Positions 16,959-24,896 of a DNA stretch of 64,000 nt are shown here, in pieces (within the stretch, counting starts at the first letter, position 1; each line of letters starts with the position of its first letter). The notes under the pieces are model-generated. The model was not told the DNA's origin, did no database searches, and was given only the letters and a program-made list of their open reading frames with translations. Source of the DNA: an uncultured Pedobacter sp. Lineage in GTDB: Bacteria > Bacteroidota > Bacteroidia > Sphingobacteriales > Sphingobacteriaceae. The stretch is from positions 1 through 64,000 of the forward strand of contig NZ_CAMLIG010000006.1 of assembly GCF_946480185.1 (NCBI RefSeq), given 5' to 3'. A program made the translations under genes and the position numbers.

Positions 16959-17769
16959 ATGGTTTACAAACTAGGTTTAATACCAATTCAATATCTTTTT
17001 CTTTATTAAAATTTCCTGTATATAACTCTTTTGAATCACTTAAATTATCAACTTCTACACCGTAACGCAAAGCTATTTCAGAGAAAACTTTATCCAATGG
17101 AACACGTGTAAACGTAAATTTACCTATTATCCAGTTTGTAGCTAATTTAGCATTTACCTTTGAACTTAACTGTATATTTCCATCATTTGTAAAAGACACC
17201 ATTTGGTTAGGTATTATTAAAACCTCCTCTTTTGTTTTTGCAGATTTTATCCTCACTTTTCCGGTTAAACAAGTTACTTCATAATCATCTCCGCGGGCAA
17301 AAATATTGAAACTTGTACCTACAACACTAGTTTCACCATTATCAGAAATTACTGTAAACTTCTTGCCCTTTTTAACTTTAAAATACGCTTCGCCTTTTAA
17401 GTCCACCTCTCTACTCATTCTCCACCAAATGGGATTAAAAGATATCTCGGATTGTGAATTAAGCTGTACCTCAGAGCCGTCTGGCAAAATTGCCAACTGT
17501 TGCTTTCCTGGCGTTGTGCTTACGGTTTTCCTGTACAATCTTGTGCCCAAAACACCTGCTAAAAGCAACATAAAAACCACACTTGCGGCTATCTGCCATT
17601 GCTTTGAATAAAATGAGGTCACTTTGCTTTTCTTCGGCAATGGTTTTTCTATCATTTTCTCAAGCTCCGCCCAAACCTCATCTTTGCTCCTTTTTGCTTC
17701 CATTGGTTTAAACTTGTTAATATGATCTAAAGGATCTTCTTGGAAACCCTTTTGGTTTAAACTATTCAT
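16900..17769 (-). CDS. FecR-type anti-sigma factor
   Basis: A single-pass inner-membrane regulator that holds the co-encoded sigma factor inactive until the TonB receptor's STN domain signals. The N-terminal cytoplasmic part (residues 1-50) binds sigma, a membrane helix follows at about 52-70 (WQIAASVVFMLLLAGVLG), the FecR domain spans about 85-180 (LPDGSEVQLNSQSEISFNP), and a C-terminal DUF4974 domain ends the protein. Length 289 aa is short but within family range. It overlaps the sigma gene by 8 nt and the receptor gene by up to 59 nt. Confidence 0.92.
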   Translation of the reverse strand: MNSLNQKGFQEDPLDHINKFKPMEAKRSKDEVWAELEKMIEKPLPKKSKVTSFYSKQWQIAASVVFMLLLAGVLGTRLYRKTVSTTPGKQQLAILPDGSEVQLNSQSEISFNPIWWRMSREVDLKGEAYFKVKKGKKFTVISDNGETSVVGTSFNIFARGDDYEVTCLTGKVRIKSAKTKEEVLIIPNQMVSFTNDGNIQLSSKVNAKLATNWIIGKFTFTRVPLDKVFSEIALRYGVEVDNLSDSKELYTGNFNKEKDIELVLNLVCKPFELEYKKQPSGAYIIQKKP

Positions 17770-18250
17770 ATTTCAATACCTTTCTTAAATAAAATAACGC
17801 ATTGGACATTCGTTTTTCGACTGTCTTTATACTTATATCTAATCTTTCTGCAATCTCAGTATATTTCAATTCTTCCATCCGGCTCATCATAAATACTGTC
17901 CGCTGTTTTTCCGGAAGTTTTATCAATGCTTCTTCGTAATTGCTCTTTAATTGCTTATAATCGTAAGAGTGATCTACTACCAATTCCGTTAGCTCCAATT
18001 GCATGCGGTTGGTATATTTATTTTCGACTTCTATTCTTCGGTATTTGCTTACGAGCATATCTCTGGCAATTTTGTACAGCATATATTTCCCATTGCTTTC
18101 ATCAATAGCGAGTTGTTTTTCCCAAACCCTCACAAAAACATCTTGCGTAATATCTGTAGCGATATCAACATCGCCAGTTCTATAAAAAAGGTAGTTTTTT
18201 ATAGCCTCAAAATGGGTATCGAATAAAAACTTAAAGACTTCTTTTTCCAA
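17762..18250 (-). CDS. ECF RNA polymerase sigma factor, FecI-like
   Basis: A 162-residue extracytoplasmic-function sigma factor. Region 2 is seen in DITQDVFVRVWEKQ, and region 4 in LPEKQRTVFMMSRMEELKYTEIAERLDISIKTVEKRMSNA, with the helix-turn-helix at the C-terminus. It begins with TTG; no ATG or GTG lies in frame between the upstream region and the conserved core. It is first in the sigma/FecR/receptor unit and should direct transcription of the downstream receptor. Confidence 0.9.
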   Translation of the reverse strand: MEKEVFKFLFDTHFEAIKNYLFYRTGDVDIATDITQDVFVRVWEKQLAIDESNGKYMLYKIARDMLVSKYRRIEVENKYTNRMQLELTELVVDHSYDYKQLKSNYEEALIKLPEKQRTVFMMSRMEELKYTEIAERLDISIKTVEKRMSNALFYLRKVLKYE

Positions 18251-18331
18251 TTTTAGCTCAAATATTAAACGTATAACAATATACCGAGTTTACGAACGTT
18301 TACCCTCAATTTATATGAGATTATATTTAAA

Positions 18332-18365
18332 ACAAAAAAATCCCCGCCTTAAACAGACGAGGATT
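18332..18365 (-). terminator. Terminator of the rplM-tsf operon
   Basis: Minus-strand arms AATCCTCG and CGGGGATT (18358-18365 and 18339-18346 complements), with one G-T pair, enclose an 11-nt loop and are followed by TTTTTTTG. It lies about 60 bp past the tsf stop. Confidence 0.8.
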
Positions 18366-18423
18366 CAAAAATATTTAAGCTTGCGAGTAATCTCAATACT
18401 CACATTTCAATACGCTAATTTTA

Positions 18424-19263
18424 CTAAGCTCCTAAAGTAACTCTTTTGAAAGCAGTAACTGTTAATCCTTTAGATGTTTCATCTAAGAATTTACGGATAT
18501 CTTTTGAAGAATCTTTAACAAACTCTTGGTTTAATAAAGTTTGTTCTTTGTAGAACTTGTTCAATTTACCAGCAGCAATTTTTTCGATCATTTCTTCTGG
18601 TTTGCCTTCTGCTCTGATTTGCTCTTTAGCAATCTCTAATTCTTTTTCGATGATACGGCTATCTACATCAGCTTTATCCACACCAACTGGACTCATTGCG
18701 GCAATTTGCATTGCAACATCTTTTCCGGCTTCATCTAAACCAGCTCCGTTTTGGTTAAAACCAACCAAAACAGCTAAACGGTAATTTCCATGGATATAAC
18801 CCACTACTTTTTCAGCAGTGATGCTTTCGAATTTAGAAACACCAATTTTTTCTCCGATTTTACCAGTTTGGTCAATAATTAAATCAGCGATTTTAGCACC
18901 GTTTAATTCTAAGGCAATTAATTCTTCGATAGAAGAAACACCACTTTCAACCGCTTTGTCAGCAATTGCTTGTGCAAAAGCTACGAAATCAGCATTTTTA
19001 GCAACGAAATCTGTTTCGCAGTTTACTTCAACAATAATTCCTTTTTTACCGTCGGCAGTGGTTTTAGCAATCACAACACCTTCGTTAGAATCTCTGTCTG
19101 AACGTGAAGCTGCTACCTTAGCACCTTTTTTACGTAAATAATCAATTGCAGCTTCAAAATCACCGTTAGCTTCTGTTAAAGCTTTTTTGCAATCCATCAT
19201 ACCTGCGCCAGTTTGCTGGCGAAGTTTGTTTACATCTGCTGCAGAAATTTGTACTGTAGACAT
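18424..19263 (-). CDS. tsf: Elongation factor Ts
   Basis: Guanine-nucleotide exchange factor that regenerates EF-Tu-GTP during translation. The N-terminal UBA-like segment is intact (VNKLRQQTGAGMMDCKKAL), followed by the conserved core EVNCETDFVAKN. The C-terminal region (YKEQTLLNQEFVKD) is typical. The 279-aa length fits Bacteroidota EF-Ts. It is the last gene of the rplM-rpsI-rpsB-tsf transcription unit and ends before a terminator. Confidence 0.97.
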   Translation of the reverse strand: MSTVQISAADVNKLRQQTGAGMMDCKKALTEANGDFEAAIDYLRKKGAKVAASRSDRDSNEGVVIAKTTADGKKGIIVEVNCETDFVAKNADFVAFAQAIADKAVESGVSSIEELIALELNGAKIADLIIDQTGKIGEKIGVSKFESITAEKVVGYIHGNYRLAVLVGFNQNGAGLDEAGKDVAMQIAAMSPVGVDKADVDSRIIEKELEIAKEQIRAEGKPEEMIEKIAAGKLNKFYKEQTLLNQEFVKDSSKDIRKFLDETSKGLTVTAFKRVTLGA

Positions 19264-19298
19264 TTTATTTTCCTTTTTAAGTTTTAATTTAAAAGTAA

Positions 19299-19349
19299 TG
19301 GGTTGTTAGCAGAAGCTGAAATCACTCCCAACTCGCAACTAACAACCCA
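19299..19349 (-). promoter_or_regulatory. Long-stem hairpin in the rpsB-tsf gap
   Basis: Perfect 11-bp arms TGGGTTGTTAG (19299-19309) and CTAACAACCCA (19339-19349) with a 29-nt loop occupy half of the 100-bp gap. It has no T-run, so a processing or mRNA-stability site, or an inserted repeat, fits better than a terminator. It shares GGTTGTTAG with the thrB-thrC repeat at 53761. Confidence 0.5.
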
Positions 19350-19363
19350 CTACTGAATTTTAT

Positions 19364-20227
19364 TTACTCTCCTTTTGCTTCTTCAGCAGCAGCTTCTTGA
19401 GTTACTGGAGTTCCAGCATCAGCAGTTTTACGGGCTCTTTTACCGGCTTCTGCAGGAGCTTTTTCTTCTTTAGCTTCCGGAGCGTCAACTTTTGCTTTTT
19501 CAGCAGCAGCTTCTTTATCGCTTTCAGCATCTTTCTCTTGCTTGCGCTCTTCTAAACCTTCGTTAATTGCATCAATGATGATACCTGTAATTAAAGAAAT
19601 AGATTTAGTAGCATCATCATTAGCTGGGATAGGGAAATCAATGTTTGAAGGATCAGAGTTAGTATCTACCATTGCAAAAGTAGGGATATTTAACTTTAAA
19701 GCCTCAGTTACAGCGATATGCTCTTTTTTAACGTCAATTAAAAATAAAGCAGCTGGCAAACGGTTTAAATCAGCAATACCTCCTAAAAGGGTTTCTAATT
19801 TAATACGCTCACGCTGAATCATTAATTTTTCTTTCTTAGAAAGTACATCGTAAGTACCGTCTTTAGTCATCTTGTCGATGTTTGTCATCTTCTTGATAGA
19901 CTTTCTAACAGTAGCAAAGTTGGTTAACATACCACCTAACCATCTTTCGGTTACAAACGGCATGTTTACAGATTTTGCGTATTCTGCAACGATGTCTTTA
20001 GCTTGTTTCTTGGTAGAAACAAATAATACTTTACGACCAGATTTAACAATTTGTTTGATAGCAGAAGCTGCTTCTTCAACGCGTGTTAAAGTTTTGTTTA
20101 AGTCGATAATGTGAATCCCGTTACGCTCCATAAAAATATATTGAGCCATTTTCGGATTCCACTTGCGGGTAAGGTGACCAAAATGTACACCTGCATCCAA
20201 TAAGTCCTGATAAGTTGTTCTTGCCAT
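19364..20227 (-). CDS. rpsB: 30S ribosomal protein S2
   Basis: Small-subunit ribosomal protein. It starts MARTTYQDLLDAGVHFGHLT, contains RKWNPKMAQYIFMERNGIHI and the conserved ERWLGGMLTNF and FPIPANDDATKSI segments. The C-terminal 60 residues are a low-complexity Lys/Glu/Ala extension, longer than E. coli S2 (241 aa) and seen in other Bacteroidota. It is the third gene of the ribosomal operon. Confidence 0.97.
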   Translation of the reverse strand: MARTTYQDLLDAGVHFGHLTRKWNPKMAQYIFMERNGIHIIDLNKTLTRVEEAASAIKQIVKSGRKVLFVSTKKQAKDIVAEYAKSVNMPFVTERWLGGMLTNFATVRKSIKKMTNIDKMTKDGTYDVLSKKEKLMIQRERIKLETLLGGIADLNRLPAALFLIDVKKEHIAVTEALKLNIPTFAMVDTNSDPSNIDFPIPANDDATKSISLITGIIIDAINEGLEERKQEKDAESDKEAAAEKAKVDAPEAKEEKAPAEAGKRARKTADAGTPVTQEAAAEEAKGE

Positions 20228-20245
20228 TGTCTTGTCCTCCGAATA

Positions 20246-20632
20246 TTAACGTTTACTGAATTGGAATTTCTTACGAGCTTTAGCTCTACCTGGTTTCTTA
20301 CGCTCAACCATACGGTTATCACGTGTCATTAAACCTTTAGCTCTAAGAGCAGGCTTCCTAAGTGCGTCTAATTCTACAATAGCTTTAGCAATTGCTAAAC
20401 GAACAGCCTCAGCTTGTCCTTTAACACCACCACCAGCAACATTTACTTTTACATCAAACTGTCCTGTAACTTCAGCTACAATAAAAGCTTGGTTTACAAT
20501 GTACTGTAAAGGCAATGTTGGGAAATATGCTGTATAATCTTTACCGTTTACGGTAATGGTACCGTTGCCTTCTTTCAAATAGATACGGGCAACTGCAGTT
20601 TTTCTTCTTCCAGAAGTATTAGTAACTGACAT
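20246..20632 (-). CDS. rpsI: 30S ribosomal protein S9
   Basis: Small-subunit protein whose basic C-terminal tail contacts P-site tRNA. The start NTSGRRKTAVARIYL, the central GGGVKGQAEAVRLAIAKA and the terminal KKPGRAKARKKFQFSKR are all standard. It lies 17 bp after rplM and 18 bp before rpsB. Confidence 0.98.
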   Translation of the reverse strand: MSVTNTSGRRKTAVARIYLKEGNGTITVNGKDYTAYFPTLPLQYIVNQAFIVAEVTGQFDVKVNVAGGGVKGQAEAVRLAIAKAIVELDALRKPALRAKGLMTRDNRMVERKKPGRAKARKKFQFSKR

Positions 20633-20649
20633 TTCTTTCTCCTTTAAAT

Positions 20650-21093
20650 TTAAAATTTAATTTCTTTAGGGTTTTGTGCAACGTGTGGATGCTCATTACC
20701 TGCATAGATATACAAGTTTTTGAAAATCGCTCTACCTAAACGAGTTTTAGGTAACATACCACGAACAGCCTTCTCGATAATACGAGTAGGGTGTTTTGCC
20801 ATCAACTCTTTTGGAGTAATGAAACGCTGACCACCTGGGTAGCCAGTATATCTAACATAAACCTTGTCAGACATTTTGTTTCCTGTCAGTTTAACCTTGT
20901 CTGCATTGATAACAATTACATTATCGCCGCAGTCTACGTGTGGGGTATAAGATGCCTTGTTTTTTCCTCTGATCACCTTAGCGATGTTAGAAGACAAGCG
21001 CCCCAAAATCTCGCCCTGAGCGTCAACAACAACCCATTGTTTGTCAACGGTCTTTTTATTGGCAGAGACAGTTTTGTAACTTAACGTATTCAC
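20650..21093 (-). CDS. rplM: 50S ribosomal protein L13
   Basis: Large-subunit protein needed early in assembly. Conserved segments WVVVDAQGEILGRLSS, ASYTPHVDCGDNVIVINA and MLPKTRLGRAIFKNLYIYAG are present; length 147 aa is normal. It leads the operon and has a consensus promoter at 21148-21178 with a small hairpin in its leader at 21128-21143. Confidence 0.98.
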   Translation of the reverse strand: MNTLSYKTVSANKKTVDKQWVVVDAQGEILGRLSSNIAKVIRGKNKASYTPHVDCGDNVIVINADKVKLTGNKMSDKVYVRYTGYPGGQRFITPKELMAKHPTRIIEKAVRGMLPKTRLGRAIFKNLYIYAGNEHPHVAQNPKEIKF

Positions 21094-21127
21094 TTGCTTT
21101 GTATTTAATTAATAAAAATATTTTCTC

Positions 21128-21143
21128 CCCTAATTTTTTAGGG
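21128..21143 (-). promoter_or_regulatory. Leader hairpin of the rplM operon
   Basis: On the minus strand CCCTAA-AAAA-TTAGGG forms a 6-bp hairpin close to the predicted transcription start and about 35 nt before the rplM ATG. Autogenous L13 leaders are known in some bacteria; whether this small structure is one cannot be told from the sequence. Confidence 0.45.
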
Positions 21144-21147
21144 ACTG

Positions 21148-21178
21148 CAAAGATAGAACTATGCTTTTATATATCAAA
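21148..21178 (-). promoter_or_regulatory. Consensus promoter of rplM-rpsI-rpsB-tsf
   Basis: On the minus strand TTTG (21175-21178) and TATCTTTG (21148-21155) are separated by exactly 19 nt, a perfect match to the Bacteroidota -33/-7 consensus. It fits a strong ribosomal-protein promoter. Confidence 0.85.
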
Positions 21179-21199
21179 GAGTTGAGAGAAGGTTTTTTT

Positions 21200-21300
21200 T
21201 AAGGTGAGAGGTTTGGGGTTTAAGGCATAAGGTTTAGGTAATAGGGGGTAAGTTTTAAGTAGCAGGTGTTGTAAATAGATTGTAGGTGAAAAGTTTTGTT
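21200..21300. repeat. G/T/A-only low-complexity tract
   Basis: A C-poor stretch built from loosely repeated GGTTT, AAGGTTTAGG and GGGGTAAG words. Similar words (GGGTTTAGGGTTTGAGG) make up the insert in the TPP riboswitch at 36900-36982. It lies upstream of the rplM promoter. Confidence 0.6.
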
Positions 21301-21306
21301 GGTTTT

Positions 21307-21396
21307 GGGCGTTTCCGCTAACAGGCGGATCGGGCTTTACGCTCATACTGCACAGGCATTAGCCACAGGGCCTGTATCCACTTCAATCCCTAACGC
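21307..21396 (+). repeat. 90-bp structured intergenic element, copy 2
   Basis: Starts GGGCGT, has a hairpin TCCGC/GCGGA, then TCGGGCTTTACGCTC, a hairpin ACAGGC/GCCTGT and ends CAATCCCTAACGC. It matches the minus-strand element at 1117-1206 in length, block order and single-stranded blocks, but the hairpin arms differ. Confidence 0.7.
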
Positions 21397-21423
21397 ACTT
21401 GATTTGTAAGTTATGATACCTTC

Positions 21424-21555
21424 GCTCATTTGTAACGAGTGCTTAATATGGGCAGACGTTTATATCGGGATACATTATAAAATTTGTGATATTGACTTAC
21501 ATCAACAAAATCGATGAAATCGAAAAACCAGTGCAAGCACTCGTTGCAAACGAGC
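21424..21555. repeat. 132-bp element with 19-bp inverted ends
   Basis: GCTCATTTGTAACGAGTGC (21424-21442) and GCACTCGTTGCAAACGAGC (21537-21555) are inverted repeats matching at 17 of 19 positions. The 94 bp between them carry no gene. The element sits downstream of the DUF6624 gene and could be a MITE-like insertion. Confidence 0.6.
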
Positions 21556-21623
21556 GCAATTTAACAGCATTCGAAGTCCAAAACACGGTTTGGGCTTTCC
21601 GTCCACGGTGTTTTGGCTTTGGA

Positions 21624-22601
21624 TTATTCATTATTAGCTGCTATATCTTTTTTGTATTGCTCAACACTCCAATTTATTCCCCACCTTTTAACATATTCGC
21701 TTATTGGGGATAAATTTATTTCTGAACGTCGTTGGTCAACATCTTCTGGATTTTCTAAAGGCAACACATAGTATTTGCCTGTTTTATCGTTACGTCTTAT
21801 CTGACTCCCATAAATCTGTTTTTTACCTTGCCTTATGGCAACTCTATCTTCCAAAAGGGCAAGACCGGCAGCTTCAGCTTTGCCCTGCTTTACTGCTTCT
21901 CTCATCATTGGCAAGTATTTTTCTTGAGTATGTTGGTCCGCGTGTTGAATTACTAAAAATAAAGTGCCGTTTCCTGATTGTCCAATTACATCTGAGCCTA
22001 ACCAACCATAATTATCAAGTATCCGCTTGATTTTGATAATATTCATAGAATCCTTTTCGGATATCGTTTTAATGATTTTTTTCATTTCCACTGAATTCCA
22101 ACCGAACTTTTTTTCGAAACTATCCATTTGCAACCTATATTTCTGGTCATCTTGCAAAACTGTGTCTAATTGTTCAGTTAAAGCCTCATTTAATTTTGGA
22201 TATTTGTTTTCCTTGTTTGTTTTAATCAAATCCAATATCTTAACCCATCTCTCATCAGTGTGCAAATTTTTTAATTCGCTATCATTAGTAGTTCTATAAT
22301 AATTGATGTAATTGCCACTTTTTGCAATTCGTTCAAGTTGATAAAATGCAGAATCTATTTTGCCAGCCATCGCCCAACATTGAGCTGCATTATAACGATG
22401 ATCGATACGCCCTCTATCTTTGTTAGATGCAAAAGCCATTGAGTAACATTTGGCTGCTTTTAGATAAGCTTTCTGTTGATGGTAATCTTCAGCAAGTTTG
22501 ATGTTTTTGTCATATGGATTAGTTTGTCCGAAAGCATTAAATAGGTTGATAAAGATGGAGAACCCGATTAAGCTTAAAACCTTTATTTTGCTCATAGTCA
22601 A
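21624..22601 (-). CDS. DUF6624-type protein with TPR-like N-terminus
   Basis: A secreted 325-residue protein of unknown function. A signal peptide (about residues 1-26, cleavage near AFGQ) precedes a TPR-like helical region (AEDYHQQKAYLKAAKCYSMAF, YNAAQCWAMAGKIDSAFYQL). The C-terminal half (GWLGSDVIGQSGNGTLFLVI, then MREAVKQGKAEAAGLALLED and RQGKKQIYGSQ) matches what I recall of DUF6624, a family common in Bacteroidota. It is flanked by repeat DNA and stands alone. Confidence 0.75.
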   Translation of the reverse strand: MTMSKIKVLSLIGFSIFINLFNAFGQTNPYDKNIKLAEDYHQQKAYLKAAKCYSMAFASNKDRGRIDHRYNAAQCWAMAGKIDSAFYQLERIAKSGNYINYYRTTNDSELKNLHTDERWVKILDLIKTNKENKYPKLNEALTEQLDTVLQDDQKYRLQMDSFEKKFGWNSVEMKKIIKTISEKDSMNIIKIKRILDNYGWLGSDVIGQSGNGTLFLVIQHADQHTQEKYLPMMREAVKQGKAEAAGLALLEDRVAIRQGKKQIYGSQIRRNDKTGKYYVLPLENPEDVDQRRSEINLSPISEYVKRWGINWSVEQYKKDIAANNE

Positions 22602-22977
22602 TTAGTTATTTAGTATCATTACGTTCTTTTTTGAAGAGTTAGCTCAACACATAACTCAATTAGAAATATTAACAAATTCCTCATCCAAATAGAGTTTTCT
22701 GCATTATATGAATAGGTTTCGTTCCTTCATTAGAAGAAAAGCCTCTCCCGTAAATGAATAAAATTGTTGGCGTTTTATTTCAAATATAACAAACAATATC
22801 GAAAAGCTTACACAGGGGATGCTTAGCTTCTCTTCCGAAACAAAGTCATAAATTGTAAACCCAAGATTACAGAATCTAATATTGAACTTTCGGTCAACGT
22901 CCTAACAGACGGTGCGGGATAGGTTATTCCAAAATTGATACTATCTTGCAAAAATTAAACAACCTATTTAAATCGAC
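22602..22977. other. Divergent intergenic region, nothing firm
   Basis: This gap separates the DUF6624 gene (-) from the GH28 gene (+). A TATCTTG at 22942-22948 resembles a -7 box for GH28, but no -33 TTTG is at the right distance. I see no other structured feature. Confidence 0.4.
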
Positions 22978-24315
22978 ATGTCTTTAAAAACAAGAAAGAG
23001 TTTTCTCTTATTTTTAAGCTTTTCAGCAATCTGTATAACTAGCTTTGCGCAACAGGCAAAAGAAAACGTTTTTCCAGACGGAACTAAAATTCCTGCATGG
23101 TTTAGCGATACTAAAGGCGTAGATCTGAAAAAAAACGGTAAAGTTTACGATGTTACAAAATATGGCGTAATCAACGATAGCACTGTTTTACAAACCACAG
23201 CTTTGCAAAAAATAATAGATATGGCCAGCAAAACCGGTGGTACCGTATTGATCCCAAAAGGAACATTTTTAAGTGGCGCCTTGTTTTTTAAACCAAAAAC
23301 GCACCTGTTTGTAGCCAAAGATGGGAAATTGAAAGGTTCTGATGACATTGCAAACTATCCTAAAATTCCATCGAGGATGGAGGGACAAAACCTCGATTAT
23401 TTTGCGGCTTTAGTAAATGCTTATGGTGTTAACGGTTTTACCATATCTGGCGATGGCACCATCGATGGAAATGGTAAAAAATATTGGGACTCTTTCTGGT
23501 CAAGAAGAGCAATTAATCCAAACTGTACAAACCTGGAAGTTTCCAGACCTCGCTTAATTTTTATCTGGAAAAGCAACAATGTCCAGGTTGAAAATGTTAA
23601 ACTGCACAACTCGGGTTTCTGGACGAGCCATTATTACCAGTGCAATAATATAAAAATATTGAACCTCGATATAAGATCTCCGCATGAAAAAGTAAAAGCA
23701 CCAAGCACAGATGCAATAGATTTAGATGTTTGTAATAACGTACTGATTAAAGGCTGTTACCTATCTGTAAATGATGATGCCATCGCATTAAAAGGCGGTA
23801 AAGGTCCGTGGGCTGATGAAGATAAAAACAATGGCGAAAACACGAATATCATTATCGAGGATTGTGAGTTTGGCTTTTGTCATTCTGCTTTAACTTTGGG
23901 CAGCGAATCCATCCATGATAAAAATATTTTAATGCGCAATTGTCATGTAAATGAGGCAAAACGGGTTTTATGGCTAAAGATGAGGCCAGATACCCCGCAA
24001 AAATACGAATATGTTACGGTAGAAAATATTACAGGAAATGCCTCTAGCTTAATTTATGTAAAACCTTGGACACAGTTTTTTGATTTGAAAGGCAAAAAGG
24101 AAGTTCCGTTATCTTATTCGCAAAATATTACTTTAAGAAATATCGACCTTAAATGCGATGTTTTTTACGATATCGCGATTACGCAACATGATCGGCTTGC
24201 CGACTTTACTTTTGAAAATTTGAAGATTGAGGCTAAAAACAGCAAGTACGACAAAAGTATTATCAAAGGCGTTACTTTTAAAAATGTAGTTGTAAACGGA
24301 AAAAAATTAAAGTAA
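22978..24315 (+). CDS. Glycoside hydrolase family 28 (polygalacturonase-like)
   Basis: A secreted beta-helix enzyme expected to hydrolyse galacturonic-acid linkages in pectin or rhamnogalacturonan. A signal peptide (cleavage near SFAQQ) is followed by a pectate-lyase-like first coil (DVTKYGVINDST) and parallel-helix repeats. GH28 catalytic aspartates fit STDAID (Asp245) and NDD (Asp266 and Asp267). The usual GHG motif is replaced by FCHSALTLGSES, and the RIK region reads VLWLKMRPD, as in several distant GH28 subgroups. It is alone: there is no SusC/SusD pair or other pectinase nearby. It ends in a strong terminator. Confidence 0.9.
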   Translation: MSLKTRKSFLLFLSFSAICITSFAQQAKENVFPDGTKIPAWFSDTKGVDLKKNGKVYDVTKYGVINDSTVLQTTALQKIIDMASKTGGTVLIPKGTFLSGALFFKPKTHLFVAKDGKLKGSDDIANYPKIPSRMEGQNLDYFAALVNAYGVNGFTISGDGTIDGNGKKYWDSFWSRRAINPNCTNLEVSRPRLIFIWKSNNVQVENVKLHNSGFWTSHYYQCNNIKILNLDIRSPHEKVKAPSTDAIDLDVCNNVLIKGCYLSVNDDAIALKGGKGPWADEDKNNGENTNIIIEDCEFGFCHSALTLGSESIHDKNILMRNCHVNEAKRVLWLKMRPDTPQKYEYVTVENITGNASSLIYVKPWTQFFDLKGKKEVPLSYSQNITLRNIDLKCDVFYDIAITQHDRLADFTFENLKIEAKNSKYDKSIIKGVTFKNVVVNGKKLK

Positions 24316-24345
24316 GGTCAAGCTGCATAAGACTCAATTTTTTAT

Positions 24346-24391
24346 AATTAAACGTAAAACCAAATCAATTGTGGTCTTACGTTTAATTTTT
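24346..24391 (+). terminator. Terminator after GH28
   Basis: Arms AATTAAACGTAA (24346-24357) and TTACGTTTAATT (24377-24388) form a 12-bp perfect stem, extended inward by ACC/GGT, followed by TTTTT. It lies 31 bp past the GH28 stop. Confidence 0.85.
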
Positions 24392-24420
24392 ACGGTATAA
24401 GCTATTGCAACCTTAAGGTA

Positions 24421-24885
24421 TTAAGATACCGTTGCAGTTAATGTGTTTCCAACTATGCCGGTGCTATATATTTTTAATGATGTGGTAGTACCGCCGTCAG
24501 AAGGTTGCCTAACTACGCCTCCCGTACTGTTATATTGCGAACTGTGTAAATCGCATTCTATAAGATTTTTTGCTTGAATCCAGTTTAACCCTCCTCCCTG
24601 ATGCGGACAAACAGTTTGTGTTGCTATAAAGGATGAAGCGACATTTCCCTCGGCAAGCCTAACAAACAAAACGTTGCTGAGCTTTGCAAATGAACCTACG
24701 GCTAACAACTGAGTGCTTAAATCTATACTCACTTTTGTTCCGGATGTTCCACCGTTGTTGCCACCATCAGAAGGCGGAGCAGGCGTTGGGTCATCGGCTT
24801 TGCTACCACAACTTTCTAAACAACTGCCAGCACAAACTAAGGCTATGCCCAGTCCCAATGATTTGATAAATTCGTTACGTTCCAT
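24421..24885 (-). CDS. Rieske [2Fe-2S] lipoprotein-like protein
   Basis: A small exported iron-sulfur protein. The Rieske cluster ligands are Cys93-Pro-His95 and Cys111-Asp-Leu-His114, in CPHQGGG and ECDLHSSQY. The N-terminus (MERNEFIKSLGLGIALVCAG) resembles a Tat or lipoprotein signal with Cys22 or Cys26 as possible lipidation site, followed by a Gly/Pro-rich linker about residues 30-50. It lacks the second conserved loop length of bc1-type Rieske proteins and is more like arsenite-oxidase or ferredoxin-type small subunits. As the last gene of the sigma-YceI-DUF5777 operon, it could pass electrons to or from a partner in the periplasm; that partner is unknown. Confidence 0.85.
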   Translation of the reverse strand: MERNEFIKSLGLGIALVCAGSCLESCGSKADDPTPAPPSDGGNNGGTSGTKVSIDLSTQLLAVGSFAKLSNVLFVRLAEGNVASSFIATQTVCPHQGGGLNWIQAKNLIECDLHSSQYNSTGGVVRQPSDGGTTTSLKIYSTGIVGNTLTATVS

Positions 24886-24896
24886 GTTTTTAGTTA

